A DNA stretch of 46,656 nucleotides, from contig DOKY01000036.1 in assembly GCA_003510135.1 (NCBI GenBank), forward strand, positions 203,066 to 249,721, in the 5' to 3' direction. A model generated the notes under the pieces. That model did no database searches. It was given only the letters and a program-made list of their open reading frames with translations, and was not told the DNA's origin. This DNA comes from Pseudothermotoga sp. (GTDB taxonomy: Bacteria; Thermotogota; Thermotogae; Thermotogales; DSM-5069). Both the position numbers and the translations under genes were made by a program. Shown here piece after piece: positions 1 to 8,267 of this stretch (the first letter of the stretch is position 1; every line of letters begins with the position of its first letter).

Positions 1-63
1 AACGGAGATCTGGAGATCACCACGAGCGTGAAGAACAAAACGAGTAAGAGTAAATTCCTGTGA
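1..63 (+). CDS. C-terminal tail of an unidentified protein (partial)
   Basis: An open frame runs from the window edge to a TGA at 61-63, giving about 20 residues that end in Lys/Ser/Thr-rich sequence (...KNKTSKSKFL). The stop overlaps the ribosome-binding region of argS, as expected if the two genes form one operon. The fragment is too short to identify. It is open by chance with fair probability, so the call rests mainly on its tight spacing to argS. Confidence 0.4.
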   Translation, partial: NGDLEITTSVKNKTSKSKFL

Positions 64-67
64 GGTG

Positions 68-1705
68 ATGTTGTTGCTCAGAAGACTTGTTCATGATCTG
101 GTGCAAAAAGTACTCAGCGAGCTCGACCTTTCCTATCACTTTGAGGTTGAGGTCCCGCCGGAAGGCTTCGGCGATTTTTCGACGAACGCGGCTTTAGTAG
201 GAGCCAGGCATGCGAAATGTCGTCCGATGGAACTTGCAGAAAAGATAGCCGAAAAGTTGAAGAACGAGGATATTTTTCACTCGGTGGAGGTTGCGAAACC
301 CGGGTTCATCAATTTCAGGCTGAGCAAAAAGGCATATGTCGACGTTTTGAGACAGATAATAGTCAACGAAGCTTACCCCATACGCAAGTCTGAGCCACTG
401 AGAATTCAGTTTGAGTACGGTAGCGCCAACCCGACAGGTCCATTCACGGTGGGGCACGGCAGGCAACTTGTGATCGGAGATGTGCTTTCAAACGTTTTCA
501 GAGAGCTTGGCTACGAAGTTACCCGGGAGATGTACATCAACGATGCGGGAAGACAAATAAGCTTGCTGGCCAAATCCCTGTGGGTGAGATACAACCAGTT
601 GCTCGGTTCACAGGATCTGGAGATACCAGAAGACGGTTACAGAGGAGAATACCTAATAGACATCGCTAAGAAGCTGCTGGAAGAAGTGGGGGAGACTTAC
701 AAAAACCGTTGGGACTCTGAGACTGAAAGTTTTTTCAAACGCTACGCCGTGGAAAACATATTGAACAACATGAAGGAAGATCTCTGCACTCTCGATTGCG
801 AGTTTGACGTGTATTTTTCCGAGAAGAGCCTGATAGAAGACGGGACTGTGCAGAAGGTACTCGACATTCTCAGGGAGAAGGGGTTCATCTACGAAAAGGA
901 TGGTGCCGTCTGGCTTAGAGTTTCACAGTTCGTCGAAGACGACGATAAAGTGCTCATCAAGAACGATGGCAGTTACACGTATTTCTTAACCGACATCGCC
1001 TACCATTTCAACAAGTACAGCAGAGGTTTCCACAAGATTTATGACATATGGGGCAGCGATCATCACGGGCACATACCCAGAATGGTGGCCGCCATGAGGG
1101 CTTTGGGTATCGAAGATGGATTCTTCAACGTGATACTCCATCAATTCGTGACGCTCAAGCGTGGTGAGGAGATCGTGCGCATGTCGACGCGCGCGGGCGA
1201 GTTCGTCACGTTGCGGCAGTTGATCGAAGAAGTGGGCAAAGATGCTGTGCGATACTTTTTCGCCATGATAGATCCAAACACGCACATGGTCTTCGACCTG
1301 GAACTGGCTAAGGCGAGAAGCATGGATAATCCCGTTTACTATGTGCAGTACGCTCACGCGAGGATCTGCAGTCTCTTCGAGCAGGCGAAGAGCAAGTCCA
1401 TAACCTTCAACAAGAACGAAGATCTTGACTTACTCAACGATCCAGCCGAGTTCGCCGTGATAAGGAGACTCGACATGTTCGAAGATGCCCTACACGAGGT
1501 CGAAAAGACCCTTTCACCCAACAAACTGACCCAGTATCTCGAAGCGCTCGCCTACGACTTTCACAGCTTCTACACCAAATGCCTCGTCCTCGATCCGGGC
1601 AATCCAAGATTGTCCAACGCGAGACTCAATCTTGCTTACGCGACGTTGCTTGTGCTCAAGAAAGGTCTGTCCCTGTTGAGGGTCAGTGCTCCAGAAAGGA
1701 TGTGA
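68..1705 (+). CDS. argS: Arginyl-tRNA synthetase
   Basis: Charges tRNA-Arg with arginine in the cytoplasm; class I aminoacyl-tRNA synthetase. The N-terminal Arg-tRNA synthetase add-on domain spans roughly residues 1-90. It is followed by the class I signature ANPTGPFTVGHGR, in which TVGH replaces HIGH at about residues 127-130. Further on are the WGSDHHG motif and a KMSKS-like VRMSTR, then an alpha-helical anticodon-binding domain. The length of about 545 residues is normal. The start is ambiguous: GTG 65, ATG 68 and TTG 74 are all in frame, and the GAGGTG site at 62-67 is best spaced for TTG 74. The stop lies 5 bases before the purB start. A tRNA-Arg(CCG) gene in the same window (30323-30399) encodes one of its substrates. 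Confidence 0.95.
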   Translation: MLLLRRLVHDLVQKVLSELDLSYHFEVEVPPEGFGDFSTNAALVGARHAKCRPMELAEKIAEKLKNEDIFHSVEVAKPGFINFRLSKKAYVDVLRQIIVNEAYPIRKSEPLRIQFEYGSANPTGPFTVGHGRQLVIGDVLSNVFRELGYEVTREMYINDAGRQISLLAKSLWVRYNQLLGSQDLEIPEDGYRGEYLIDIAKKLLEEVGETYKNRWDSETESFFKRYAVENILNNMKEDLCTLDCEFDVYFSEKSLIEDGTVQKVLDILREKGFIYEKDGAVWLRVSQFVEDDDKVLIKNDGSYTYFLTDIAYHFNKYSRGFHKIYDIWGSDHHGHIPRMVAAMRALGIEDGFFNVILHQFVTLKRGEEIVRMSTRAGEFVTLRQLIEEVGKDAVRYFFAMIDPNTHMVFDLELAKARSMDNPVYYVQYAHARICSLFEQAKSKSITFNKNEDLDLLNDPAEFAVIRRLDMFEDALHEVEKTLSPNKLTQYLEALAYDFHSFYTKCLVLDPGNPRLSNARLNLAYATLLVLKKGLSLLRVSAPERM

Positions 1706-1710
1706 GGCGT

Positions 1711-2997
1711 GTGGTTGAAAGGTACGCACTGTCACCGATGAAAGAACTCTGGACTGTCCAGGCGAACCTTCGCAGGTGGCTCACTGTGGAGCTTGCCGTC
1801 ATGGAAGCTTACGAGCAACTCGGCCTGATCCCCTCTGGTGCGAGTGAAAAGGCGAGAAAGAATGCACTGATCGATCTTTCGTTGTTCGAGAGCTACGAAC
1901 GTGAAACGGACCACGAAGTCATCGCGTTCATCAAGATGGCAACGAAGAACATGAAGGATGAAGCAAGATATTTCCACTACGGCCTGACGTCCTCGGATGT
2001 CATAGACACGGCGTTGTCTCTTGCACTTGTCGAGAGCAGCGACATCCTGCTCGATGCGCTGTCAAAACTTTTGAAATCTCTCTGGGCTCTTGCCAACAAG
2101 CACAGATACACCATCACGATTGGAAGAACGCACGGGGTGCACGCCGAGCCAACCAGCTTTGGTCTTAAGGTGCTGAACTGGTACGCGGAGATGAAGCGAA
2201 ACGAAGAGAGACTGAAGGCTGCGCGAGAGCAGATCAGAGTGGGCAAGATCAGCGGTGCGGTTGGAAACTACGCCAGTGTTCCACCCGAGGTTGAAGAACT
2301 CGCGCTGTCCAGGCTGGGTTTGAAGCCAGCATCGATCTCGAGTCAAATCGTCGGTAGGGACCACCACGCGTTCTTCATCGTGGTCCTTGCGCTGACGGCG
2401 AGCGGCATAGAAAGGATCGCGACCGAGATAAGGCATTTGCAGAGAACGGAAGTTATGGAGGCGCAAGAACCTTTCAAAGAGGGCCAAAAAGGTTCCAGTG
2501 CCATGCCACACAAACAGAACCCGATCCTGTGCGAGAGGCTCTGCGGTCTTGCCAGGATCATGCGTTCTTTCGTGAACCCATCCTTAGAGAACAACAACCT
2601 CTGGCACGAGAGGGACATATCGCACTCCTCCGCGGAACGTTACATGTTCCCAGATGCCACGCAAACGCTCCACTACATGCTCGTCAAGGCGAATCATCTG
2701 ATACAAAATCTCACCGTGTACGAGGACAGAATGCTGAAAAATCTGAACCTGACGCGCGGGCTCGTTTACTCGGAGAAGGTGATGCTCAAGCTTGTGGAGA
2801 AGGGCATGAGCCGAAGCGAAGCTTACGATCTCGTGCAATCTCTGGCACTCAGATCTTGGAGAACTCAGGAAGATTTCAAAGCTCTGGTGGCTCAGAATGT
2901 ACCATACCTGAGTGAAGAGGAGCTGGAGTCGATCTTCGATCCGTCTCAATTCTTGAAACACGTCGATCGCATCTTCTCAAGGTTCGAAGGAGAGTGA
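1711..2997 (+). CDS. purB: Adenylosuccinate lyase
   Basis: Catalyses two fumarate-releasing steps of purine synthesis: SAICAR to AICAR, and adenylosuccinate to AMP. The 428-residue protein begins MVERYALSPM, the usual start of this family, from a GTG at 1711 behind AGAAAGGA. The frame stays open upstream to an ATG at 1579, but that stretch lies inside argS and does not resemble PurB. The catalytic RTHGVHAEPTSFG motif has His141. The fumarase/aspartase-family signature GSSAMPHKQNP with the mobile catalytic Ser is at about residues 261-271. It sits directly before purA, which makes its second substrate. Confidence 0.96.
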   Translation: MVERYALSPMKELWTVQANLRRWLTVELAVMEAYEQLGLIPSGASEKARKNALIDLSLFESYERETDHEVIAFIKMATKNMKDEARYFHYGLTSSDVIDTALSLALVESSDILLDALSKLLKSLWALANKHRYTITIGRTHGVHAEPTSFGLKVLNWYAEMKRNEERLKAAREQIRVGKISGAVGNYASVPPEVEELALSRLGLKPASISSQIVGRDHHAFFIVVLALTASGIERIATEIRHLQRTEVMEAQEPFKEGQKGSSAMPHKQNPILCERLCGLARIMRSFVNPSLENNNLWHERDISHSSAERYMFPDATQTLHYMLVKANHLIQNLTVYEDRMLKNLNLTRGLVYSEKVMLKLVEKGMSRSEAYDLVQSLALRSWRTQEDFKALVAQNVPYLSEEELESIFDPSQFLKHVDRIFSRFEGE

Positions 2998-3003
2998 GTT
3001 CAG

Positions 3004-4206
3004 TTGAACTCTGTTGTGGTTGGACTTCAATGGGGTGATGAAGGGAAGGGAAAAGTCGTCACGTACCTTTCGAGGAAGTACGATTGTGTTGTTCGCTACA
3101 GCGGCGGAAGCAACGCTGGCCACACCGTTGACTACGGTCAGTTCAAACTCGTGCACCATCTGGTTCCTTCCGCTGATTTGAGGCTTCGAAAGGGTATGTA
3201 CATAGCTTCGGGAGTCGCGGTGGATCTCAGCGTGCTTTTGCAAGAGATTGAGCAGATCGAAAATCTCTTTCCAGGTAGTAGTGAATTGCTCCAGGTGTCA
3301 AAACAGTCGCACGTGGTTGTGCCCTTCTACAGGGAACTCGATGGAAAAATCGATGTGGCACGCAGTGAGCCTGTTGGCACCACTCGAAGGGGTATAGGCT
3401 TGTGCTATGCCAATCGAGCGTTGCGTTTCGGGATAAGACTTGAAGACTTTGAGGAAGAACAATCCTTGGAAAAAAGGCTGGCGGAGCTGACGAAAGTTTG
3501 GAACCTTCAGGTCGACACAAAACTGATCTTGAGTCAGTTGCTAGATATGTATCGCAGGCTCTCTTATCTTCTGATTGACAGCGTCGAGGCCTTCGAAAAA
3601 CTGAGAGACAAAGACCTTCTGTTCGAGGCCACCCAGGGAGTCCTGCTCGACGTGGACGCGGGGACTTATCCTTACGTGACTTCAACGAACTGTTCAAGTA
3701 GCGGTGTTCAGGCAGGCTTTGGTTTTCCTGTCAGGCTGGACAAGGTCATTGGTGTGACGAAGGCTTACACCACCAGGGTGGGTGAAGGCCCGTTCCCAAC
3801 CGAGCTGAAGGGTGAAGAAGGAGAGAAAATCAGAAGGCTTGGTGGTGAGTATGGTGCTACCACGGGAAGACCCAGAAGGTGCGGCTGGCTTGACTTTGTG
3901 CTGCTCAGATACGCCGTAAAGGTGAGTGGGTGTGACGAGTTGATCCTCACCAAAGCGGACGTGCTGAACGGATTCGAAAGGTTGGCCGTGTGCGTCGCCT
4001 ACGACATCGACGGAGTGAAGGTTCGAGATGTGAAGAATCTCAGAAACATCCACAAGGCAGAGCCGTTGTACGAAGAGATTGAAGGGTGGCGAGATCTTGG
4101 TTCTCTTTCCTTCGAAAGGTTTCTCAAAAGAATCGAACAGGAGACTGGTGTGAAGATCTCTCACGTTTCCACAGGTCCAAAAGTTGAAGATATCGTTGAG
4201 CTGTAG
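3004..4206 (+). CDS. purA: Adenylosuccinate synthetase
   Basis: GTP-dependent ligation of IMP and aspartate to adenylosuccinate, the first step from IMP to AMP. The start is a TTG at 3004, preceded by AAGGAGAGTGAG. The P-loop-like motif GLQWGDEGKGK is at residues 7-17, with the catalytic Asp12 and, in SNAGHT, His40. The IMP/GTP-binding segments TGRPRRCGWLD and STGPKVEDI are present. At 400 residues it is slightly shorter than the 425-430 usual in enterobacteria. purB ends 6 bases upstream, so both AMP-branch enzymes are made from one message. Confidence 0.96.
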   Translation: MNSVVVGLQWGDEGKGKVVTYLSRKYDCVVRYSGGSNAGHTVDYGQFKLVHHLVPSADLRLRKGMYIASGVAVDLSVLLQEIEQIENLFPGSSELLQVSKQSHVVVPFYRELDGKIDVARSEPVGTTRRGIGLCYANRALRFGIRLEDFEEEQSLEKRLAELTKVWNLQVDTKLILSQLLDMYRRLSYLLIDSVEAFEKLRDKDLLFEATQGVLLDVDAGTYPYVTSTNCSSSGVQAGFGFPVRLDKVIGVTKAYTTRVGEGPFPTELKGEEGEKIRRLGGEYGATTGRPRRCGWLDFVLLRYAVKVSGCDELILTKADVLNGFERLAVCVAYDIDGVKVRDVKNLRNIHKAEPLYEEIEGWRDLGSLSFERFLKRIEQETGVKISHVSTGPKVEDIVEL

Positions 4207-4218
4207 GGGGGATGTGGA

Positions 4219-4740
4219 ATGGAACTCATAGAAGCGATAAGAACCAGAAGGAGCATTCGGAAGTACGACTCAAGCAGAGACGTTCCGAAGCAGACCATTG
4301 AAGAAATCCTTGAGCTTGCCCTCAACGCACCCAGCGCGGGGAACAGACAACCGTGGCGACTGCATGCGGTGAGGAATTCATCCTTGAAGAAAGTGCTCTG
4401 TGAAGCCGCGTTCGGACAGACCTACATCGAAGAGGCCCCATGGCTCATCTGCGTTGTTGCTGTGCCCGAAGAAAGTGGTTCGCGGTACGGCGACAGAGGA
4501 AGAAATCTTTACTGTATTCAAGACACTGCCGCACTGATCACCTACATCATGTTGATCGCGCGAGAATTCGATCTGGACACGTGCTGGATTGGAGCCTTCG
4601 ACGAAGAGAAGGTGAACAAGATCCTGAGCTTGCCGGCAGGTCAGAGGTGTGTTGCGATGTTGCCGATCGGTTACGCAGCCGAACCGAGAAGAAACCGGCC
4701 AAGGAAACCCTTGAGAGAAATTCTCACATACCACGAGTAG
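4219..4740 (+). CDS. Nitroreductase-family FMN oxidoreductase
   Basis: A 173-residue nitroreductase-fold protein, expected to bind FMN as a homodimer and reduce substrates with NAD(P)H. The N-terminus shows the family pattern IRTRRSIRKYD, followed by APSAGNRQPWRL, the FMN-phosphate and ribityl-binding segment. The C-terminal half has the usual IGAFDEEKV and LPIGYAAEPRR motifs. The physiological substrate cannot be read from the sequence. It lies 12 bases after purA and 13 bases before argF, so it is probably co-transcribed with them. No catalytic link to purine or arginine synthesis is evident. Confidence 0.88.
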   Translation: MELIEAIRTRRSIRKYDSSRDVPKQTIEEILELALNAPSAGNRQPWRLHAVRNSSLKKVLCEAAFGQTYIEEAPWLICVVAVPEESGSRYGDRGRNLYCIQDTAALITYIMLIAREFDLDTCWIGAFDEEKVNKILSLPAGQRCVAMLPIGYAAEPRRNRPRKPLREILTYHE

Positions 4741-4753
4741 GGAGGTTTTAAAG

Positions 4754-5695
4754 ATGGCGGTGAACCTGACGGGAAGATCACTCTTGACGCTTTTAGAGTA
4801 CACGCCGGAGGAGATAAGCTATTTGCTCGACCTTTCGTTTCAGGTGAAGAGGGAGAGCAGGGCGAAGATCGTTCACAGAAGGTTCGTCGGGAAAACCTTG
4901 GCGATGATATTTGAGAAAAGGTCTACAAGGACGAGACTCGCGTTCGAAACGGCCTTTGCGGAGGAAGGAGGCCATCCCATCTTCCTTTCAATCCAGGACA
5001 TTCAGCTCGGGGCGAAGGAATCCATAGAGGACACAGCCAGGGTGCTCGGCAGGATGGTCGACGCGATCATGTTCAGAGGTTTTAAGCAGGAGACCGTGGA
5101 AACCTTGGCGAAGTACTCGAATGTTCCTGTCTACAATGGACTGACCGACGTTTTCCATCCGACACAGGTGCTCGCGGATCTCATGACCGTGCAGGAAGTT
5201 TTCGGGAGGTTGAAGGGTATCAAGCTCGTGTTTATGGGTGATGGAAGGAACAACATGGCGAACTCACTCATGATAGGCTGTGCGAAGATGGGCATGCATT
5301 ATGTTGTGTGTTCTCCGAAAGAGCTCAGGCCTGACGAGAAACTGTTCAAGACTTGTCTTGAGGTTGCCAAAGAGACAGGTGGGACCATTCAGATAGAAGA
5401 AGACCCGGAAAAGGCTGTACAGGGTGCCGACGTGATTTACACAGACGTGTGGGCATCTATGGGGGAGGAAGATAAGCAGGCAGAGCGTGAGAGACTCCTG
5501 AGGCCATACCAGGTGAACGAGCATCTCATGAAAAAGACAGGTAAGGACGAGACGATTTTTCTGCACTGTCTGCCCGCTGTCAAGGGACAGGAGGTGACCT
5601 TTGAGGTCATCGAAGGAAAACAGAGTAAAGTCTGGGACGAAGCTGAGAACAGAAAGCACACGATAAAGGCACTCATGATTGCAACTTTGCTGTAA
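4754..5695 (+). CDS. argF: Ornithine carbamoyltransferase
   Basis: Transfers the carbamoyl group from carbamoyl phosphate to ornithine, giving citrulline for arginine synthesis. The carbamoyl-phosphate loop STRTR is at residues 57-61, HPTQ at 135-138 and the ornithine-side HCLP loop at 271-274. The DVWASMGEE segment marks ornithine rather than aspartate as acceptor. The 313-residue length is typical. ATG 4754 has a strong GGGAGG site 8 bases upstream. It is the last gene of the argS-purB-purA-nitroreductase-argF run and ends just before a bidirectional terminator. Confidence 0.97.
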   Translation: MAVNLTGRSLLTLLEYTPEEISYLLDLSFQVKRESRAKIVHRRFVGKTLAMIFEKRSTRTRLAFETAFAEEGGHPIFLSIQDIQLGAKESIEDTARVLGRMVDAIMFRGFKQETVETLAKYSNVPVYNGLTDVFHPTQVLADLMTVQEVFGRLKGIKLVFMGDGRNNMANSLMIGCAKMGMHYVVCSPKELRPDEKLFKTCLEVAKETGGTIQIEEDPEKAVQGADVIYTDVWASMGEEDKQAERERLLRPYQVNEHLMKKTGKDETIFLHCLPAVKGQEVTFEVIEGKQSKVWDEAENRKHTIKALMIATLL

Positions 5696-5724
5696 AAAAG
5701 CGGAGCCTCTCGGCTCCGCTTTTT
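5694..5724. terminator. Bidirectional intrinsic terminator between argF and csp
   Basis: GCGGAGCC (5700-5707) pairs perfectly with GGCTCCGC (5712-5719) around a TCTC loop. An A6 run precedes the stem and T5 follows it, so the hairpin can end argF transcripts on the plus strand and cold-shock transcripts on the minus strand. Confidence 0.93.
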
Positions 5725-5737
5725 GTTCAGTCGACTC

Positions 5738-5941
5738 TCAGTTTATGGGAGTCACATTGATGGCTTGAGGTCCTTTGCTGCCTTGCTGGATTTCAAACTG
5801 GACTTTTTGGCCTTCCCTGAGCGTTTTGAATCCGTCGACCTTGATCGCGGAGAAGTGCACGAAGACATCCTCTCCGTTGTCTCTGGTGATGAAACCGTAA
5901 CCCTTCTTAGAGTCGAACCATTTCACTGTACCGTTGTACAT
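5738..5941 (-). CDS. csp: Cold-shock-domain RNA-binding protein
   Basis: A 67-residue single cold-shock domain that binds single-stranded RNA or DNA and melts RNA structure. The N-terminus is MYNGTVKWFDSKKGYGFI, containing the RNP1-type KGYGFI. The RNP2-type VFVHFSAI follows at about residues 26-33, and the protein ends GPQAINVTPIN, a standard family ending. ATG 5941 has GGAGG (5950-5954) 8 bases upstream. It is a single-gene unit with its own promoter and a hairpin near the 5' end of the leader, and it shares a terminator with argF. Confidence 0.97.
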   Translation of the reverse strand: MYNGTVKWFDSKKGYGFITRDNGEDVFVHFSAIKVDGFKTLREGQKVQFEIQQGSKGPQAINVTPIN

Positions 5942-5962
5942 GCTCCTTACCTCCTAGTAGCT

Positions 5963-5977
5963 GGTGCTTTCCGCACC
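5963..5977 (-). promoter_or_regulatory. Hairpin in the csp leader
   Basis: On the minus strand GGTGC (5977-5973), loop GGAAA, GCACC (5967-5963) forms a perfect five-pair hairpin. It lies a few bases after the predicted transcription start and upstream of the ribosome site. It could stabilise the 5' end of the mRNA. It does not cover the GGAGG. Confidence 0.5.
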
Positions 5978-5987
5978 GTGATGATTT

Positions 5988-5996
5988 AATATAACA
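5988..5996 (-). promoter_or_regulatory. Extended -10 promoter of csp
   Basis: On the minus strand TGTTATATT matches the extended -10 form TGn-TATAAT. A TTGGCA (6019-6014) lies upstream but is 20 bases away, too far for a good -35, so the TG extension probably carries recognition. The start of transcription would be near 5981. Confidence 0.55.
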
Positions 5997-6094
5997 CATG
6001 TCACAGAAGAAAGTGCCAAAGAGCGAGAAAAACATCTCGGCGGAATGGAATCGTTACATTTATCGCGCCCACGTCGTACCTGACCGGTGTGAGC

Positions 6095-6100
6095 TATAAT
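6095..6100 (+). promoter_or_regulatory. -10 element before the zinc-ribbon/iadA genes
   Basis: An exact TATAAT lies 84 bases upstream of the zinc-ribbon start, in the divergent region 5942-6184. No convincing -35 or TG extension is visible, so the assignment rests on the -10 alone. Confidence 0.4.
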
Positions 6101-6184
6101 CGAAAACGTGATTTTCCATCTCTTAGAACGTGGCGTTTGAACGGGGAGTCGAATTGTGGGACGCTCACGGAGGGAGGTAAGAAC

Positions 6185-6439
6185 ATGGGTGGGTGGAAGA
6201 GATGTCCCCAATGTGGGGAGAAGTGCAAGAACAAAGTGAGAAAGTGTCCATCCTGTGGCTATGTCTTCGAGAAGAAGGAATGCCCAGATTGTGGTGCTGT
6301 TATTGACGATGACATTGATGAATGCCCCATTTGTGGTTGGCTTTTCTCTGACAAATTCTTCGACGGTTATGACGAAGATTATGATTACGAAGATCTCGAG
6401 GACTTTCACGATCTGTCCGATTATGAAGACGAAGGTTGA
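6185..6439 (+). CDS. Small double zinc-ribbon protein with acidic tail
   Basis: An 84-residue protein of unknown function. Four Cys-x2-Cys knuckles (CPQC, CPSC, CPDC, CPIC) are spaced as two consecutive zinc ribbons in residues 1-55. The last 30 residues are extremely rich in Asp, Glu and Tyr, with no basic patch. ATG 6185 follows an ideal GGGAGGTAAGAAC site. The frame is open further upstream (to 6089), but those codons precede the ribosome site and look non-coding. It lies 9 bases before iadA. Paired ribbons suggest protein or nucleic-acid binding, and the acidic tail argues for protein contact or nucleic-acid mimicry. This is inference only. Confidence 0.8.
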   Translation: MGGWKRCPQCGEKCKNKVRKCPSCGYVFEKKECPDCGAVIDDDIDECPICGWLFSDKFFDGYDEDYDYEDLEDFHDLSDYEDEG

Positions 6440-6448
6440 GGTGTTGCT

Positions 6449-7600
6449 ATGATACTCTTGAAAAACGCTACAGTCTACTCGCCAGAGCCTCTCGGCGTCA
6501 GAGACATCCTCCTTGCCATTGACAGAATCGTTGCGATCGAAGAACAACTGACGGTGTGCCTGCCGAACCTCTCAGTCATCGACTGCTCGGGTAAGATTGC
6601 TGTCCCTGGATTCATCGACAGTCATGTCCACATCGTGGGTGGTGGTGGCGAAGGAGGCTTCAGGACGCGCACCTGCGAGCTCGCCTTTTCAGACCTCGTA
6701 CACGCTGGTATCACGACTGTGGTGGGCTGTTTGGGGACTGACGGGGTCACACGAAGCTTGGAAGCGCTGTATGCGAAGGCCAAAGCCCTCGAAGAGGAAG
6801 GTGTTTCAAGCTACATTTACGTTGGGTCCTACCGTGTGCCCCCTGTTACTCTGACCGGGAGCATCATCAAAGACATCGTTTTGATCGACAAAGTCATCGG
6901 TGTCGGGGAGATAGCCATAAGCGATCACAGATCTTCGCAACCGACTGTAGAGGAACTGAAGAGGCTTGCGGCCGACGCACGCGTTGGAGGCATGTTGAGT
7001 GGCAAAGCTGGGGTGATCAACGTTCACGTGGGTGACGGACCAGCGATGCTGAAACCGCTCACAGACGTGGCGAATACGAGCGAGATACCGATCACACAGT
7101 TTCTGCCCACTCACATCAACAGGAATTCGAAGTTGCTACATTCATCGATAGAATGGTTGTCGATGGGAGGATTCATCGATCTGACGACGAGCATCGGTGG
7201 TCTTCTCGATGAAGAGCTGTTGCCGTGGCGTGTGTTCAGGGAGCTCTCGAAAGAGGGATTCGAAGCACAGATCACGTTCAGTTCCGACGGACAGGGAAGT
7301 CTGCCGCGTTTTGACGAAAAGAGGAACTTTGTTGGTCTGGATGTTGGCAGGGTCTCATCCTTGTACGAACAGGTGAAGACGGCCGCTAAACATGGAACAC
7401 CGCTGGAAAAAGCTTTGTTGCCCATCACAAAAAACGTGGCCAGGATCTTGAAACTCGCGAACAAGGGTACCTTGTCGGTGGGAATGGATGCGGACGTCGT
7501 ACTCTTGGATAAAGATCTCAATATAGACACAGTGATAGCAAAAGGGAAAATTCTCATGCTGAACAAAGAACAGATCGTGAAAGGGACGTTCGAGCTATAA
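6449..7600 (+). CDS. iadA: Isoaspartyl dipeptidase (beta-aspartyl peptidase), M38 amidohydrolase
   Basis: Hydrolyses beta-aspartyl dipeptides that arise from damaged Asn/Asp residues, a load expected in a thermophile. The 383-residue sequence follows E. coli IadA closely throughout. Matching parts are the HVH metal pair at 59-61 in GFIDSHVHIVGGGGEGG, the ISDHRSSQP segment, His193 in NVHVGD, His222 in LPTHINRN, the catalytic Asp280 in SSDGQGS, and the family ending VKGTFE. The bridging carboxylated Lys of the E. coli enzyme (IGVKCAISDHR) is replaced: this protein reads IGVGEIAISDHR, with Glu154 likely bridging the two metals, as a Glu does in adenine deaminase. ATG 6449 is preceded by GAGGTG. 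It is probably co-transcribed with the zinc-ribbon gene. Confidence 0.93.
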   Translation: MILLKNATVYSPEPLGVRDILLAIDRIVAIEEQLTVCLPNLSVIDCSGKIAVPGFIDSHVHIVGGGGEGGFRTRTCELAFSDLVHAGITTVVGCLGTDGVTRSLEALYAKAKALEEEGVSSYIYVGSYRVPPVTLTGSIIKDIVLIDKVIGVGEIAISDHRSSQPTVEELKRLAADARVGGMLSGKAGVINVHVGDGPAMLKPLTDVANTSEIPITQFLPTHINRNSKLLHSSIEWLSMGGFIDLTTSIGGLLDEELLPWRVFRELSKEGFEAQITFSSDGQGSLPRFDEKRNFVGLDVGRVSSLYEQVKTAAKHGTPLEKALLPITKNVARILKLANKGTLSVGMDADVVLLDKDLNIDTVIAKGKILMLNKEQIVKGTFEL

Positions 7601-7637
7601 TAGCATTTGAGAAAAATTGCACTTTGGAGGGGTGACG

Positions 7638-8267
7638 TTGGATAAGGTCCCAAAGCCTGTCATAAGAAGACTTGCAGTTTATTTGCGCTGTCTTTCAAAT
7701 CTGGAAGAAAAAGGGATAAAGGTGGTTTCTTCCAAACAGCTCGCTTCGATGCTGCAGATAAAAGATTCACAGGTTCGAAAGGATCTGTCTTATTTTGGCA
7801 ACCTCGGTCAGAGGGGCCTGGGCTACGACGTGCGGAAGCTGTCGGGAAAAATTCGCGAGGTGCTCGGTCTTTATAAGACGTGGTCCGTGATAATACTGGG
7901 GGCGGGCAACATAGGCAAAGCGCTCGCGAACCACAAGCGTCTGGAGCAGAACAACTTCAAGATCGTTGCCGTCTTCGACTCAAATGAGCGCAAGATCAAC
8001 AAACAGATCGCTCCAGGTTTGAAAGTCAGGGATGTCTCCGAGCTGCAGCAGTTTGTAAGGGAACACGGAGTGGACATAGCGGTGCTCGCCGTACCCGCTT
8101 CCGTGGCAAACGATCTGGCGTGTGAACTTGAGAAAGCAGGAGTGAAAGGCATCGTTTGTTTTGCACCGACGACTTTGAGCTGTAGCATTCCCGTGGAGTA
8201 CGTCGACATAACTGTGTTCTTCAAGACCCTGGCTCACAGCATCGTGAACAGTTCATACAACATATAG
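7638..8267 (+). CDS. rex: Redox-sensing transcriptional repressor Rex
   Basis: Senses the NADH/NAD+ ratio and represses fermentation and hydrogen-metabolism genes when NADH is low. The 209-residue protein has an N-terminal winged helix (about 1-75; recognition region SSKQLASMLQIKDSQVRKDL and SYFGNLGQRGLGY) and a Rossmann domain with GAGNIG at 88-93. The C-terminal swapped helix is preceded by FAPTTLSCSIPVEYVDIT. The start is TTG 7638 behind GGAGGGG. An in-frame TTG at 7617 lies upstream of that site and is rejected. It is 37 bases after iadA and 60 before nrdJ. Confidence 0.96.
   Translation: MDKVPKPVIRRLAVYLRCLSNLEEKGIKVVSSKQLASMLQIKDSQVRKDLSYFGNLGQRGLGYDVRKLSGKIREVLGLYKTWSVIILGAGNIGKALANHKRLEQNNFKIVAVFDSNERKINKQIAPGLKVRDVSELQQFVREHGVDIAVLAVPASVANDLACELEKAGVKGIVCFAPTTLSCSIPVEYVDITVFFKTLAHSIVNSSYNI

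Noticed and set aside
1579..1710. N-terminal extension of purB inside argS
   Set aside because: The frame is open but out of phase with argS codons, and the PurB family begins at MVERY; the GTG at 1711 has a ribosome site.
7596..7601. TATAAT at the end of iadA as a rex promoter
   Set aside because: No -35 or TG extension, and it overlaps coding sequence; rex may simply be co-transcribed.
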